A DNA stretch of 64,000 bases from Solirubrobacterales bacterium 70-9. GTDB lineage: Bacteria > Pseudomonadota > Alphaproteobacteria > Acetobacterales > Acetobacteraceae. A program made the position numbers and the translations under genes. Every line of letters begins with the position of its first letter. Position 1 is the first letter of the stretch. Where the stretch lies: the NCBI GenBank assembly GCA_903970625.1, contig CAJCJG010000018.1:1-64000 (forward strand), read 5' to 3'. Below the pieces are notes generated by a model. That model saw nothing but the letters and a program-made list of their open reading frames with translations, was not told where the DNA came from and made no database searches. Shown piece after piece: positions 28,100 to 36,097 of this stretch.

Positions 28100-28585
28100 C
28101 TATTCGGCGGCCGCGCTCGCGCGCGGCAAAAATTCGGTCTGCCGGAACGCCGGCGGGATCGAGGCCACGCGCATGTCGGCCAGCGTGATCCCCACGAGCG
28201 CGGTACGGATCGCCTCGTTGACCAGATCCCACCGCCCGCGCACGGCGCACATGCTCTGCACATCGCAGCCACCCGCCCCACCATCGACGCAGGCGGTCAG
28301 GGCAATCGGCCCATCGACAGCGGAAATCACGTCCGCCACCGAAATGTCGGCCAATGGTCGCGCCAGCCGGTAGCCGCCCCGTGCCCCACGCTGGGACACC
28401 ACCAGACTTGCCCCCGCCAGCGCCTTCAACACTTTGGCGACGGTCGGCTCCGGCACGCCGGTCGCCGCCGCGATCCCCGGCGAAGTCTGCACCAGCCCGC
28501 CGCAGCACCCACTCGCGCGCTCGTTGTCCGACAGGCGAACCAGCACCACCACGGCATAATCGGTGAGTTTGGAGAGCCGCAACAT
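28100..28585 (-). CDS. Rrf2-family Fe-S-sensing regulator of the suf operon
   Basis: A 161-residue Rrf2/IscR-type DNA-binding protein. It has an N-terminal winged helix (MLRLSKLTDYAVVVLVRL; TVAKVLKAL; RGARGGYRLAR) and three cluster-ligand cysteines, C99, C107 and C113, with IscR-like spacing (CVDG-x4-C-x5-C). It leads the suf operon, so it most likely senses Fe-S status and controls its own operon, as described for the SUF-linked Rrf2 group. Two further adjacent cysteines (C27, C28) sit in the DNA-binding domain, which is unusual. A palindrome lies 23 bp upstream of the start. Confidence 0.9.
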   Translation of the reverse strand: MLRLSKLTDYAVVVLVRLSDNERASGCCGGLVQTSPGIAAATGVPEPTVAKVLKALAGASLVVSQRGARGGYRLARPLADISVADVISAVDGPIALTACVDGGAGGCDVQSMCAVRGRWDLVNEAIRTALVGITLADMRVASIPPAFRQTEFLPRASAAAE

Positions 28586-28607
28586 GGAAGCTTAACCCCT
28601 GCCCCGC

Positions 28608-28621
28608 CGGTATCCGTACCG
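28608..28621. promoter_or_regulatory. candidate operator upstream of the suf operon
   Basis: The inverted repeat CGGTA-TCCG-TACCG lies 23 bp upstream of the Rrf2 start codon; an adjoining GTAC-N7-GTAC (28617-28631) gives further symmetry. The position fits an autoregulatory site. It does not obviously match the E. coli IscR consensus. Confidence 0.35.
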
Positions 28622-28675
28622 TGCGAGTACTGTATAGCGGAGATGGGACATTGCGTCGGCACCGTCAAGGCATGT

Positions 28676-28703
28676 TTGCGTCCGGCCCACCGCCCGCTAG
28701 CCT
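28676..28703 (+). promoter_or_regulatory. weak candidate promoter of the Nudix gene
   Basis: TTGCGT (28676-28681) and TAGCCT (28698-28703) are 16 nt apart. The -10-like box ends 6 nt before the ATG at 28710, which would give a leaderless transcript. The -35 match is poor. Confidence 0.25.
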
Positions 28704-28709
28704 GTCGCG

Positions 28710-29312
28710 ATGTCCGAGGTCCCGCCCGTCCCGCGCGCAGCCGCCAGCCTGTTGGTCGTAAGGGCGGCACCGTCCGGGCCGGAGGTTCTGATGGGCCTGC
28801 GCGGCGCAGGCCATGCGTTCATGCCCAATAAGCTGGTTTTTCCCGGCGGCGCCGTCGATCCCGAAGATCACGGCGCCCCGGTCGCCGCGCCCTTACCCAC
28901 AGGCGTTTTGCGCCGCCTGGAAGCCTCGGCCGACCGTTCCCTCGCCGCCGCCCTCGGAGTGGCCGCCGCCCGCGAGTTCGCTGAAGAAACCGGCCTGTCG
29001 CTCGGCGAGCCGCCGCATCTGGCCGGTCTCGACTATCTGTGCCGCGCCGTCACCCCGCCCGCCATGTCCAAGCGCTTCGACGCCCGCTTTTTCGTCGTGG
29101 ATGCCGGAGCCGTTACCGGGACGCTGGCCGGCTCCGGCGAACTGGAGGATCTTCGCTGGCTCTCCGTCGCCGATGCCCTGGCGCTGGACCTCGCCCACGC
29201 CACGCGCGGCGTGATGGCCCGCCTACACGATTGGCTGTCCTGGACACCCGCCGAACGCGCCGCACGCACGTGCACGCCGGTGATGGTCGAGCGCGTGTGG
29301 CGGGAGGAGTAG
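28710..29312 (+). CDS. Nudix hydrolase
   Basis: A 200-residue Nudix-fold pyrophosphatase. The Nudix box is recognisable as GG at 46-47 leading to REFAEETGL at 88-96, but it carries a long insertion between the GG and the REx2EE part, as in the NUDT7/NUDT8/NUDT19-like or CoA-type branch. A likely role is hydrolysis of a nucleoside diphosphate derivative such as CoA or NADH; this is inference. It is divergent from the suf operon and convergent with the following hydrolase, one base apart. Confidence 0.8.
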   Translation: MSEVPPVPRAAASLLVVRAAPSGPEVLMGLRGAGHAFMPNKLVFPGGAVDPEDHGAPVAAPLPTGVLRRLEASADRSLAAALGVAAAREFAEETGLSLGEPPHLAGLDYLCRAVTPPAMSKRFDARFFVVDAGAVTGTLAGSGELEDLRWLSVADALALDLAHATRGVMARLHDWLSWTPAERAARTCTPVMVERVWREE

Positions 29313-29313
29313 G

Positions 29314-30111
29314 CTACATCCAAACCCCATTCCGCTCCGTCGCGGCCCCCTCGGCCCGCAGTTTCAGCAAATGGGCCAAAACACTCGCCTCCGCCGCCGC
29401 CCGCAGCCTTGGGTCCAGCGCGAAATACAGGGCCGCGACAATCGCCGCCGGGGTTTGCCGGCCGCCCTGCAACAGCGCGACAATTGCCGCCTCCCGAGCC
29501 AACCGGTGCTCCAGCAGCGCAGAGACAAGCGCACGCGGCTCCGTGATCGGCGGCCCATGCCCGGGCAGCAACAGCCGGTCGTCTCGCGCCAGCATCCGGC
29601 GCAGCCCGGCCATGTAGGCCGCCATGTCGCCCTCCGGTGGCGCTACCACGCTGGACGAGAACGACATGACGTGATCGGCGGAAAACACCGTGTCGCCGCG
29701 CGCAAAGCACAGATGGTCCGGCGCGTGCCCCGGCGTCGCCAGCGCCGTCCACTCCCCGACCGGATCGCCGTCGCCAACGGCCGTACCGAACGCGCCGGAG
29801 GCGGAAAACACCGGCGCCCCGGTCGCCGCCGCCAATGCCGGCAGCGCCCCAACATGGTCGCTGTGCCCATGGCTGAGCAGAATGCCGGCAACTCGCCCGC
29901 TCGCCGCCAAAATCGCGGAAAGATGCCCGGCATCGTCCGGCCCCGGATCGAGCACGAACACGCCGTCGTCCGTGTCGATCAGATACGTGTTGGTGCCGTG
30001 GTACGTCATCGGGCCCGGATTGCCCGCGACGATCCGCCGAATGCCCGGCGCGACCGGCAATGCCACGCCCCGGGTCGGTTCCGGCTCGGTCAGGAAACGG
30101 GGGCCGCTCAC
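29314..30111 (-). CDS. MBL-fold metallo-hydrolase (LACTB2-like)
   Basis: A 265-residue metallo-beta-lactamase-fold hydrolase with the metal motif H81-G-H83-S-D85-H86. The N-terminal NPGPMTYHGTNTYLID and the C-terminal winged-helix-like region (RLAREAAIVALLQGG) are typical of the LACTB2/glyoxalase II-like group. The GTG start overlaps the stop of the upstream EamA gene by 4 bp. Possible substrates are thioesters or RNA; sequence alone cannot decide. Confidence 0.82.
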   Translation of the reverse strand: MSGPRFLTEPEPTRGVALPVAPGIRRIVAGNPGPMTYHGTNTYLIDTDDGVFVLDPGPDDAGHLSAILAASGRVAGILLSHGHSDHVGALPALAAATGAPVFSASGAFGTAVGDGDPVGEWTALATPGHAPDHLCFARGDTVFSADHVMSFSSSVVAPPEGDMAAYMAGLRRMLARDDRLLLPGHGPPITEPRALVSALLEHRLAREAAIVALLQGGRQTPAAIVAALYFALDPRLRAAAEASVLAHLLKLRAEGAATERNGVWM

Positions 30112-31082
30112 TGGTCGTTCCGCTGCGCCAGTGCCACCACCGGCATTGCCCCACCCACTGCCGGCCGCACCCGCTCGCCCACGCGGCGCCGGTGTTCGCG
30201 CAGGAAATTGAACAGGCCCGCCGCCGCCACCACCGTCGCGCCGGCCAGCGTGCCCCAGGACGGCACCTGTGAGAACATCGCGAACCCCAGCCCCATCGCC
30301 CAGACCATGCTGGTGTATTCATACGGCGCCAGCGCCCCCACCGGCGCGAGCGCCGACGCGCGCGAGTGCAGCCAGTGCGCCACCCCGTTGCTCAGCCCCA
30401 GCACCAGCAGCCCGGCAAACGCCGTCATGCTCAGCCCTGGGGCCGGAAACCCCATGCCGAGCATCGCAAAACCCACCGGCACATGGAACGCCATCAGCCA
30501 GAACGCCAGACATTCCGGCGTTTCCGTCGTCGCCAGGAGCCGCGTCGTCGTGCGGCTGATGGCGACGCCCACCACGCCGAGAAGCACCAGGCCGGACACG
30601 GGAGTCCACAAATCGCCGCCAGGCCGCAGCATCACCAGCATGCCGAGAAACCCGATCCCGGTCGCCACCGCCCGCCGCACGCCGATCCGCTCGCCGAGCA
30701 TCGGCACCGCCAGCAGCAGCATCAGCAACGGCGCCGCGTAGCCGAGGGCATAACTGTCGGCGAGCGCCATGTGCATCTGCCAGGCGATGTACCAGGTCAG
30801 CGTCGCGCCCGCGTGGATCAGGCTGCGCAGCATGACCATCTGCCAGCGCACCGGCCGCAGCCGGCGTAGTCCGCCACCGCCCCGCACCGCCAGCGCCGCC
30901 ACCGTCGCGCCTCCGAGAACCCCGCGCCCGAGCATCGCCCCGGCTACGCCCGCCACCGGCAGCGCGATGATGGTCGCCACATCACCCACCGTCAGCAGGA
31001 AGAAGCAGATATTGACCAGCAGGATGCCGCGCACCGTGTCCGTCCCGGTGTCGCGCAGCACCAGCCGAAGTTTCTCAGCCAA
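30108..31082 (-). CDS. EamA/DMT-family transporter
   Basis: A 324-residue integral membrane protein with two EamA repeats and about ten hydrophobic helices, of the drug/metabolite exporter superfamily. TTG 31082 is chosen as start because GGGGAGG lies 6 nt upstream and the frame before it is a shadow of the preceding gene, which it overlaps by 8 bp. Substrate unknown. It is coupled at both ends to its neighbours. Confidence 0.8.
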   Translation of the reverse strand: MAEKLRLVLRDTGTDTVRGILLVNICFFLLTVGDVATIIALPVAGVAGAMLGRGVLGGATVAALAVRGGGGLRRLRPVRWQMVMLRSLIHAGATLTWYIAWQMHMALADSYALGYAAPLLMLLLAVPMLGERIGVRRAVATGIGFLGMLVMLRPGGDLWTPVSGLVLLGVVGVAISRTTTRLLATTETPECLAFWLMAFHVPVGFAMLGMGFPAPGLSMTAFAGLLVLGLSNGVAHWLHSRASALAPVGALAPYEYTSMVWAMGLGFAMFSQVPSWGTLAGATVVAAAGLFNFLREHRRRVGERVRPAVGGAMPVVALAQRNDQ

Positions 31083-31896
31083 AGTCCGCCTCCCCGTCCA
31101 TGCACACGGCGCCGCTGTCGTCACGGCTTTCCACCCGCACGCGGCTGCCATCGCGCGCGGCCAGCAATGTCAAATCCCGATCGTGAAACGCCGGCCGCCG
31201 CCCCCGATACGCGAACGATGCAAGCCGCCCGCCCACCATCTCGCACGCCAGCCCCGCCAGCAGCGTCGCCTGCAACGGCCCATGCACGACGAGGCCCGGA
31301 TACCCCTCCTCGCGCGTGACGTAGTTCTGATCGTAGTGGATGCGATGCCCGTTGCCAGTCAGCGCCGAATAGCGAAACAGCAGCACCGGATCGGGCCGCA
31401 GATGCCGCACCAGCGCGCCCGCCGGCAGCGCCCCCGCCGCCGTCGCGGGCTTCACCGCCGCGCCTTCGGCCCCCCGATAGACGATGGTTTGAACCTCGCG
31501 GATCGCCGGCCCCCTCTCGCCCGCAATCTCGTGGCGGACCCCCACGAACACCAGCCGTCCGCTCGCGCCGCGCTTTTCCTCGATGGACTGGATGATGCTG
31601 GTGCGAACCACGTCTTCGCCGACATGCAACGGCGCGAGAAACTCGACGCGGCCACCCGCCCACATCCGGCGCGGCAGATCGTCCACCGGGGGCAGAAACC
31701 CGCCCCGCTTCGGGTGCCCGTCCGGCCCCAGCCCGCTGGCCGGGGCCAAGTGTTGGAACAACATCCAGTGCCACAACGGGGGCAGCTCTGCCCCCGGCGC
31801 TTCGATGTCCAGCGTCGCCGCCAGCCCCTGCACCAGCGTCGGCCAAACCGTGTCGGACCGCGTCTCGCGCCGGCCAAGATGATCGTCGTATTGCAT
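31075..31896 (-). CDS. MaoC/HTD2-like acyl-CoA hydratase (mesaconyl-CoA hydratase-like)
   Basis: A 273-residue hot-dog-fold hydratase/dehydratase. The N-terminal half has the FAS1-like dehydratase segment (WHWMLFQHL; GGFLPPVDDLPRRMWAGG). The C-terminal half has a hydratase-2-like motif (RYSALTGNGHRIHYDQNY followed by PGLVVHGPLQATLL). These features match HTD2-like proteins such as mesaconyl-C4-CoA hydratase and itaconyl-CoA hydratase. The exact acyl-CoA substrate is not decided. Confidence 0.78.
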   Translation of the reverse strand: MQYDDHLGRRETRSDTVWPTLVQGLAATLDIEAPGAELPPLWHWMLFQHLAPASGLGPDGHPKRGGFLPPVDDLPRRMWAGGRVEFLAPLHVGEDVVRTSIIQSIEEKRGASGRLVFVGVRHEIAGERGPAIREVQTIVYRGAEGAAVKPATAAGALPAGALVRHLRPDPVLLFRYSALTGNGHRIHYDQNYVTREEGYPGLVVHGPLQATLLAGLACEMVGGRLASFAYRGRRPAFHDRDLTLLAARDGSRVRVESRDDSGAVCMDGEADFG

Positions 31897-32027
31897 CGGG
31901 AAGCGGCGCCCGTCGGTGTAACCGAACCTTACATCGCCGCCGTCACCGCAACACGCCCCAAACGGGTGGAGCGGTGTTCATCCGCAACATCCTTGAACCC
32001 GCCCCGCGAAGGTGCCACGTCTTTGGA

Positions 32028-32360
32028 ATGGCCCCTTATGATCCCAACTCGACCGATCCGCGCTGGAACACGGTGAAGCCGAAGCCCGCGCCGCTGATCA
32101 ACATGACGGTGACGGGCGAGTTCATCGACGGCACGCGCCACGATATTCCGCCGATTCCCGCGAAAATCATGGGCGTGGCGATCCTCGTCACCGTGCTTGC
32201 GGCGGCCGGTGCCATCGCGCTACTGGCGCTCTGGTTCGTCCTGACGCTGATCCCGATCCTGCTCGCCGCCGGCCTGATCGCGTTTACCGTGTTCCGCGTG
32301 CAACTCTGGTTTGCGCGCCGCAAGTCACTCGGCGGCCAGCGCAACGTGTTCCGCCCTTAG
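32028..32360 (+). CDS. small membrane protein of unknown function
   Basis: A 110-residue protein starting MAPYDPNSTDPRW with two adjacent hydrophobic segments (about 45-67 and 68-87) and a basic end (FARRKSLGGQRNVFRP). The start at 32028 is preferred to a GTG at 31974 because the sequence before it is Pro/Arg-rich and unlike a protein N-terminus. The 3' end overlaps the convergent LLM gene by 36 bp. I do not recognise the family. Confidence 0.6.
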   Translation: MAPYDPNSTDPRWNTVKPKPAPLINMTVTGEFIDGTRHDIPPIPAKIMGVAILVTVLAAAGAIALLALWFVLTLIPILLAAGLIAFTVFRVQLWFARRKSLGGQRNVFRP

Positions 32361-33356
32361 CCCGGCAGCCTCCGCGATCGAGCGATAGGATTGCCGTCGC
32401 GCCGCCGGATCGTGCGCCGTGCTGAGGATCGCAACCTCGTCGGCACCCACGTCTTTGGCCAAATCCCGGAGCCTCACGACCACCTGCACGCCGGTCCCGA
32501 TGATCGCCCGCTCGCGTCCCCGCGCCGCCCGCGCCCGCTCGCCCTCCGTCCACGCATGCGCCGCCGCTTCCTCGGGCGACGGCATCGGGACGAACACGCC
32601 CCGGTCGCGCGACAGGCGCCACAGCGCCCGGGACGAATAGTGATACTCCGCCGCCGCCTCGCTTTCGGCCGCCAGCGCCCACACGCAGACGGCGGCATAC
32701 GGCGCCGGATTGCGCTCGCTCGGCCGGAACGTCTCGCGATACAGCGCAATCGCGTCGGCGCAGCCCTGACCGTCGGTGATGAAGTGCGCGAAGCAGTACG
32801 GCAGCCCGAAATGCGCCGCCACCTGCGCGCCGTAGTCGCTGCTGCCCAGAATCCACGCCGCCGGTACCGTCGGCCCGGCCGGCTGCGCGCTCACGCTGCG
32901 GAACGGGTGCTTTTCCACCAGCGGCGCGCCGGAGGACCATGCCAGCAGGTCCCTCACCTGCGCCGGAAAATGATCGGCCGCCGTCGCCGCGTTCGGGTTC
33001 AGCGCATGCGCCGTCAGCCCGTCCGACCCCGGCGCGCGGCCGAGGCCCATATCGATCCGCCCCGGCGCGATGGCCTCCAACACCCGGAACTGTTCCGCCA
33101 CCTTCAACGCCGCATAGTGCGGCAGCATGATGCCGGCACTGCCGATGCGAATGCGCTGCGTCGTGGCCGCCAACGCGCCCAGCAGAACTTCCGGCGCAGA
33201 CCCGGCGACCGAGTCCGAATTATGGTGCTCGGCCAGCCAGTAGCGCGAATACCCGAGTTCCTCGCACAGCAGCGCTAGCGCCAGACTTTCCCGAATGGAC
33301 TCCGCCGGCGTCCGCCCCGTCACCACCGTCGATTGATCGAGCACCGCAAGTTGCAT
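32325..33356 (-). CDS. LLM-class flavin-dependent oxidoreductase (luciferase-like group 1)
   Basis: A 343-residue flavin-dependent monooxygenase-like enzyme of the bacterial luciferase superfamily. The group 1 hallmark RYWLAEHHNSDSVAGSAPEVLL is clear, as are SAGIMLPHYAALKVAEQFR and GRIDMGLGRAPG. ATG 33356 is chosen because GGAGAGG lies 4 nt upstream; the frame before it is an Arg-rich shadow. Substrate unknown. Confidence 0.85.
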   Translation of the reverse strand: MQLAVLDQSTVVTGRTPAESIRESLALALLCEELGYSRYWLAEHHNSDSVAGSAPEVLLGALAATTQRIRIGSAGIMLPHYAALKVAEQFRVLEAIAPGRIDMGLGRAPGSDGLTAHALNPNAATAADHFPAQVRDLLAWSSGAPLVEKHPFRSVSAQPAGPTVPAAWILGSSDYGAQVAAHFGLPYCFAHFITDGQGCADAIALYRETFRPSERNPAPYAAVCVWALAAESEAAAEYHYSSRALWRLSRDRGVFVPMPSPEEAAAHAWTEGERARAARGRERAIIGTGVQVVVRLRDLAKDVGADEVAILSTAHDPAARRQSYRSIAEAAGLRAEHVALAAE

Positions 33357-33422
33357 CGCACCTCTCCGTCGCCGCTTCCGTCGCATGTGGCGGTGCGGCG
33401 ACGGGTTGGCAACCGGTTCGCA

Positions 33423-34439
33423 TCAGGCCCGCTTGCGCGCGGCCTTCGCCCGCTCGCTGCGGATTTTCAGGCGCGCGTTCATCTGCTCCCCGGCGGCCTC
33501 GGATCCGTCATGGAAGGTGCCGACCCATTTGTCGATTGGCACCAGATCGCTGCCGTAATTCACCTCGAAATACCGGTGATGCAGGTAGTGCCAGTAGGCG
33601 CCGGAATCGAACTCCGCCTCGCCCAGCTTCAGCCGCCCGAACCCGGAATGGCCGTTGGCCGGCGCGAACGCCAAATGCTGCATGTGGAAGATCACGTGCA
33701 GCCCGTTCGACGGCACGATCCAGTGCAGCAGCACGCCGGAGAAATACAGCAGATGCTCGACGGGGTGCATCGCGAGGCCCGACCACGGCCCCGGATCGAC
33801 GTTCTTGTGGTGCAAGCTGTGGACGGCGCGATACAGCGGCGGCCAGTGGATCAGCCGGTGGACGGCATAAAAATGCGCCTCCCGCCAGACGGGAATGAAC
33901 AGCATCAGCAGCGCGCACCAGATCGGGTGGTCGGCCCAGCTCGCGGTCGGCAGACGGTGGTTTGCTTGCAGCCACAGCGTGACGACCTCCCACGCCGTCC
34001 AGATCGGCAGGCCGCTGGCGATGGTCCAGACCATGTTGTCCCAGACCTGCCGGCCGAACAGGAACGTCGGGTTGTTCGTGGCCTGCCAGCGGTCTGTGAA
34101 TTTGTAGTCGGTGCCCTGCCGCCGCCCGACATGCAGATACAGATGGAACGCGCCGAACACCGCAAGCATGAGGACGAGATTGCGGGCGAGCACGAAGCCG
34201 ATCCAGCCCGGCGCCAGCGTCTGCATCGTCGCCATGTCGGGGGTGGCGAACAGCCATGTCAGCGTCGCGATGGCGGCGTACAGAGTGTTCCACGGCCACA
34301 GGAAGCCCGGAAAGCCGAACAGCCACTTTGCCACGCCCACCGGCTTCGGCGGCCACGCATAGACCGGCGGGGGCTCCAGCAACTCGGCCGGCTTCCAATA
34401 GCCTCGACGATCCCGTTGGCCGACTGCCGCTTCCGACAT
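33423..34439 (-). CDS. sterol desaturase/fatty acid hydroxylase family protein
   Basis: A 338-residue membrane di-iron enzyme. The histidine boxes are complete: HFYAVHRLIH (189-198), HSLHHK (207-212) and HYLHHRYFEVNYG (284-296). Several hydrophobic helices flank them. Family members introduce a hydroxyl group or double bond into sterols, hopanoids, carotenoids or fatty acids. It lies 66 bp from the LLM gene on the same strand. The substrate is not indicated by its neighbours. Confidence 0.85.
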   Translation of the reverse strand: MSEAAVGQRDRRGYWKPAELLEPPPVYAWPPKPVGVAKWLFGFPGFLWPWNTLYAAIATLTWLFATPDMATMQTLAPGWIGFVLARNLVLMLAVFGAFHLYLHVGRRQGTDYKFTDRWQATNNPTFLFGRQVWDNMVWTIASGLPIWTAWEVVTLWLQANHRLPTASWADHPIWCALLMLFIPVWREAHFYAVHRLIHWPPLYRAVHSLHHKNVDPGPWSGLAMHPVEHLLYFSGVLLHWIVPSNGLHVIFHMQHLAFAPANGHSGFGRLKLGEAEFDSGAYWHYLHHRYFEVNYGSDLVPIDKWVGTFHDGSEAAGEQMNARLKIRSERAKAARKRA

Positions 34440-34469
34440 TGTTCGATCCTCCCCGACTGGCGCGCGAAG

Positions 34470-35747
34470 TCAGAAGCCGACCGGCCCGAACACCGCCCGC
34501 AACGCGACGTAGAGTAGCGCGCCGACCAGGAAGCCGACCAGCGTCCCGTTCACCCGCACATATTGCAGGTCGGCCCCCACCCGCAGTTCCAGCTTCTCGG
34601 TGATCGTGGCCGAATCCCAGTTGCCCACCACGTCGGCGATGAACCCGGACACGCGCGCCTGCGCCGCCGGCAGGAAGCCGACCAAAATGCCTTCCGAGGC
34701 GCGCTGCACCCGTGCGCGGGCGCCGGCGTCCGTCTCCAGCAGCGTGCCGAGATTGCCGAGCGCGCTGGCCAGATACGCCACCACATGCCCATTCGGGCGC
34801 GATGCATCTGCCTCCAGCGCCATGCGCAGCCGCGACCAGATATCCCACACCCAGGCCCGCACCGTGTCGTGCGCCACCACCTGCCGCACGGCGCGCCCGA
34901 TCTCCGCCGCCCGCACCGGATCGTCCTCCATCCGCGCGATCTCGCGCCGCATCCATTCGTCGAACGCCTCGCGCAGCTCCGAGCCGTCGTCCTGCATCTT
35001 GTCGAGTTCGACGTTGACCTGCGTCAGTACCCGCCGCGCGATCGAAGCGCCGAGCGCCCAGCCGACCAGCCGGCCGCCTTGCTCGCGCACCCGCTCCTCG
35101 ATCGCCCGCCGCAGCGAGTCCTCCCGCTCCGCCAGGATCAGTTTCAGTTTGGCGAGGATGAACCCGAACACCTCCTGGTGCCGCCCGCCTTCCACCAGCG
35201 TCCGCATCGCCCGCGCCATGACCTTGCCCGCCGCCGGGCCGCCCACCAGCCGAGGAATCAGCCGCGCCAGCGTCCGCCTTGCGCGGCCGTCCTCGACCGT
35301 CGCCAACAGCTTTGGCAGCACCCCGGCCAGTGCGGCGGCGGCCGGCGCCATCGCCTCGGGGTCGGCAAAGAATTTTGCGACGATCCCGGCGAGGTCCAGT
35401 TGCCCGAGCGTCCGCCGTACCTCGGCCTCGGTGAACACATGATTGCCGACGAAGCGGCCGAGCGCGCGCCCCAGCCGTTCCTTCTGCGCCGGGATGATGG
35501 CCGTGTGGGGAATGGGCAGCCCCAGTGGGTGCCGGAACAACGCCGTGACCGCGAACCAGTCGGCGATCCCGCCGACAAACCCGGCCTTCGCCGCCGCCTG
35601 GAGCGCGCCGGCCGCGTAACTCGGGGCCAGCGCGTAGCTTGCCGCCGTCAGCGCCGCCATGCCCACCAGCAGCCCGGTCGCGAACATTTTATGTCGCCGC
35701 AGCGAAAGCCGCGCCGCCCGATCCGGGTCCAAACCTGCTCCGTCCAT
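34470..35747 (-). CDS. DUF445 domain-containing membrane protein
   Basis: A 425-residue protein of the DUF445/YjiN family. It starts with two hydrophobic segments (LLVGMAALTAASYALAPSY; FVGGIADWFAVTALFRHP), where GGIADWFAVTALFRHPLG is the family hallmark. A long helical region follows, and a C-terminal anchor (NGTLVGFLVGALLYVALRAVF) ends the protein. Function is unknown. A promoter-like pair ends 9 nt before the ATG without a ribosome site. Confidence 0.85.
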   Translation of the reverse strand: MDGAGLDPDRAARLSLRRHKMFATGLLVGMAALTAASYALAPSYAAGALQAAAKAGFVGGIADWFAVTALFRHPLGLPIPHTAIIPAQKERLGRALGRFVGNHVFTEAEVRRTLGQLDLAGIVAKFFADPEAMAPAAAALAGVLPKLLATVEDGRARRTLARLIPRLVGGPAAGKVMARAMRTLVEGGRHQEVFGFILAKLKLILAEREDSLRRAIEERVREQGGRLVGWALGASIARRVLTQVNVELDKMQDDGSELREAFDEWMRREIARMEDDPVRAAEIGRAVRQVVAHDTVRAWVWDIWSRLRMALEADASRPNGHVVAYLASALGNLGTLLETDAGARARVQRASEGILVGFLPAAQARVSGFIADVVGNWDSATITEKLELRVGADLQYVRVNGTLVGFLVGALLYVALRAVFGPVGF

Positions 35748-35756
35748 GCAGGCGGT

Positions 35757-35784
35757 AGCCTATCGCGTGGCGCGGGATGGGCAA
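35757..35784 (-). promoter_or_regulatory. candidate promoter of the DUF445 gene, leaderless geometry
   Basis: On the minus strand, TTGCCC (35784-35779) is separated by 16 nt from TAGGCT (35762-35757), which ends 9 nt before the ATG at 35747. The -35 hexamer is the same as in the candidates at 150-155 and 44649-44654. Confidence 0.35.
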
Positions 35785-35824
35785 GGGGGCGGCGCCTGTC
35801 CCAACCTGTGGTTTGATTCTACCT

Positions 35825-35930
35825 CGTCGTCATGCCCGCGGAGGCGGGCATCCACGCGCACAAAGCCGCGTTGTCGGGGGCCGTGGGCAGCGCTTTGCGC
35901 GCGCGTGGACCCCTGCCTTCGCGCTACGGG
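35825..35930. repeat. palindromic intergenic repeat, GTCAT-CCCGCG type
   Basis: An 8-bp perfect hairpin (ATGCCCGC 35832-35839 with GCGGGCAT 35844-35851) is followed by a second long-armed stem. That stem pairs TCCACGCGC from 35851 with GCGCGTGGA near 35904-35912, and CAAAGC with GCTTTG inside it. The layout resembles the element at 48829-48925 and the common alphaproteobacterial TCATNCCCGCG repeats. No protein is encoded. Confidence 0.6.
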
Positions 35931-35975
35931 ATTCACACATCCGGACGTCGCTTGTTTGGCGCTTGGCCTGGGCAT

Positions 35976-36020
35976 TCGCCCCCTCTCCGCCCCAACGTGG
36001 CGGAGAGGAAGCAGAAGGGG
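35976..36020. repeat. second copy of the CCCTCTCCGCCCC hairpin core
   Basis: Arms CCTCTCCGCC (35982-35991) and GGCGGAGAGG (35999-36008) form a 10-bp stem around CCAACGT. The core differs by only one or two bases from the hairpin at 2798-2826, proving a dispersed family within this window. Only the core, not the 14-bp outer repeats, is seen here. It lies 78 bp from the end of the polyol operon. Confidence 0.6.
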
Positions 36021-36097
36021 CATCGACGCTAAGACAACGGGTGAATCCCGTAGGCCTTCGCGGGGTGACCGATAGTGGTTGGAACACCATCAATTCT

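Noticed and set aside
35659-36093. Several short open frames between the DUF445 gene and the polyol operon
   Set aside because: They translate the two intergenic repeats; no ribosome site or protein-like pattern.
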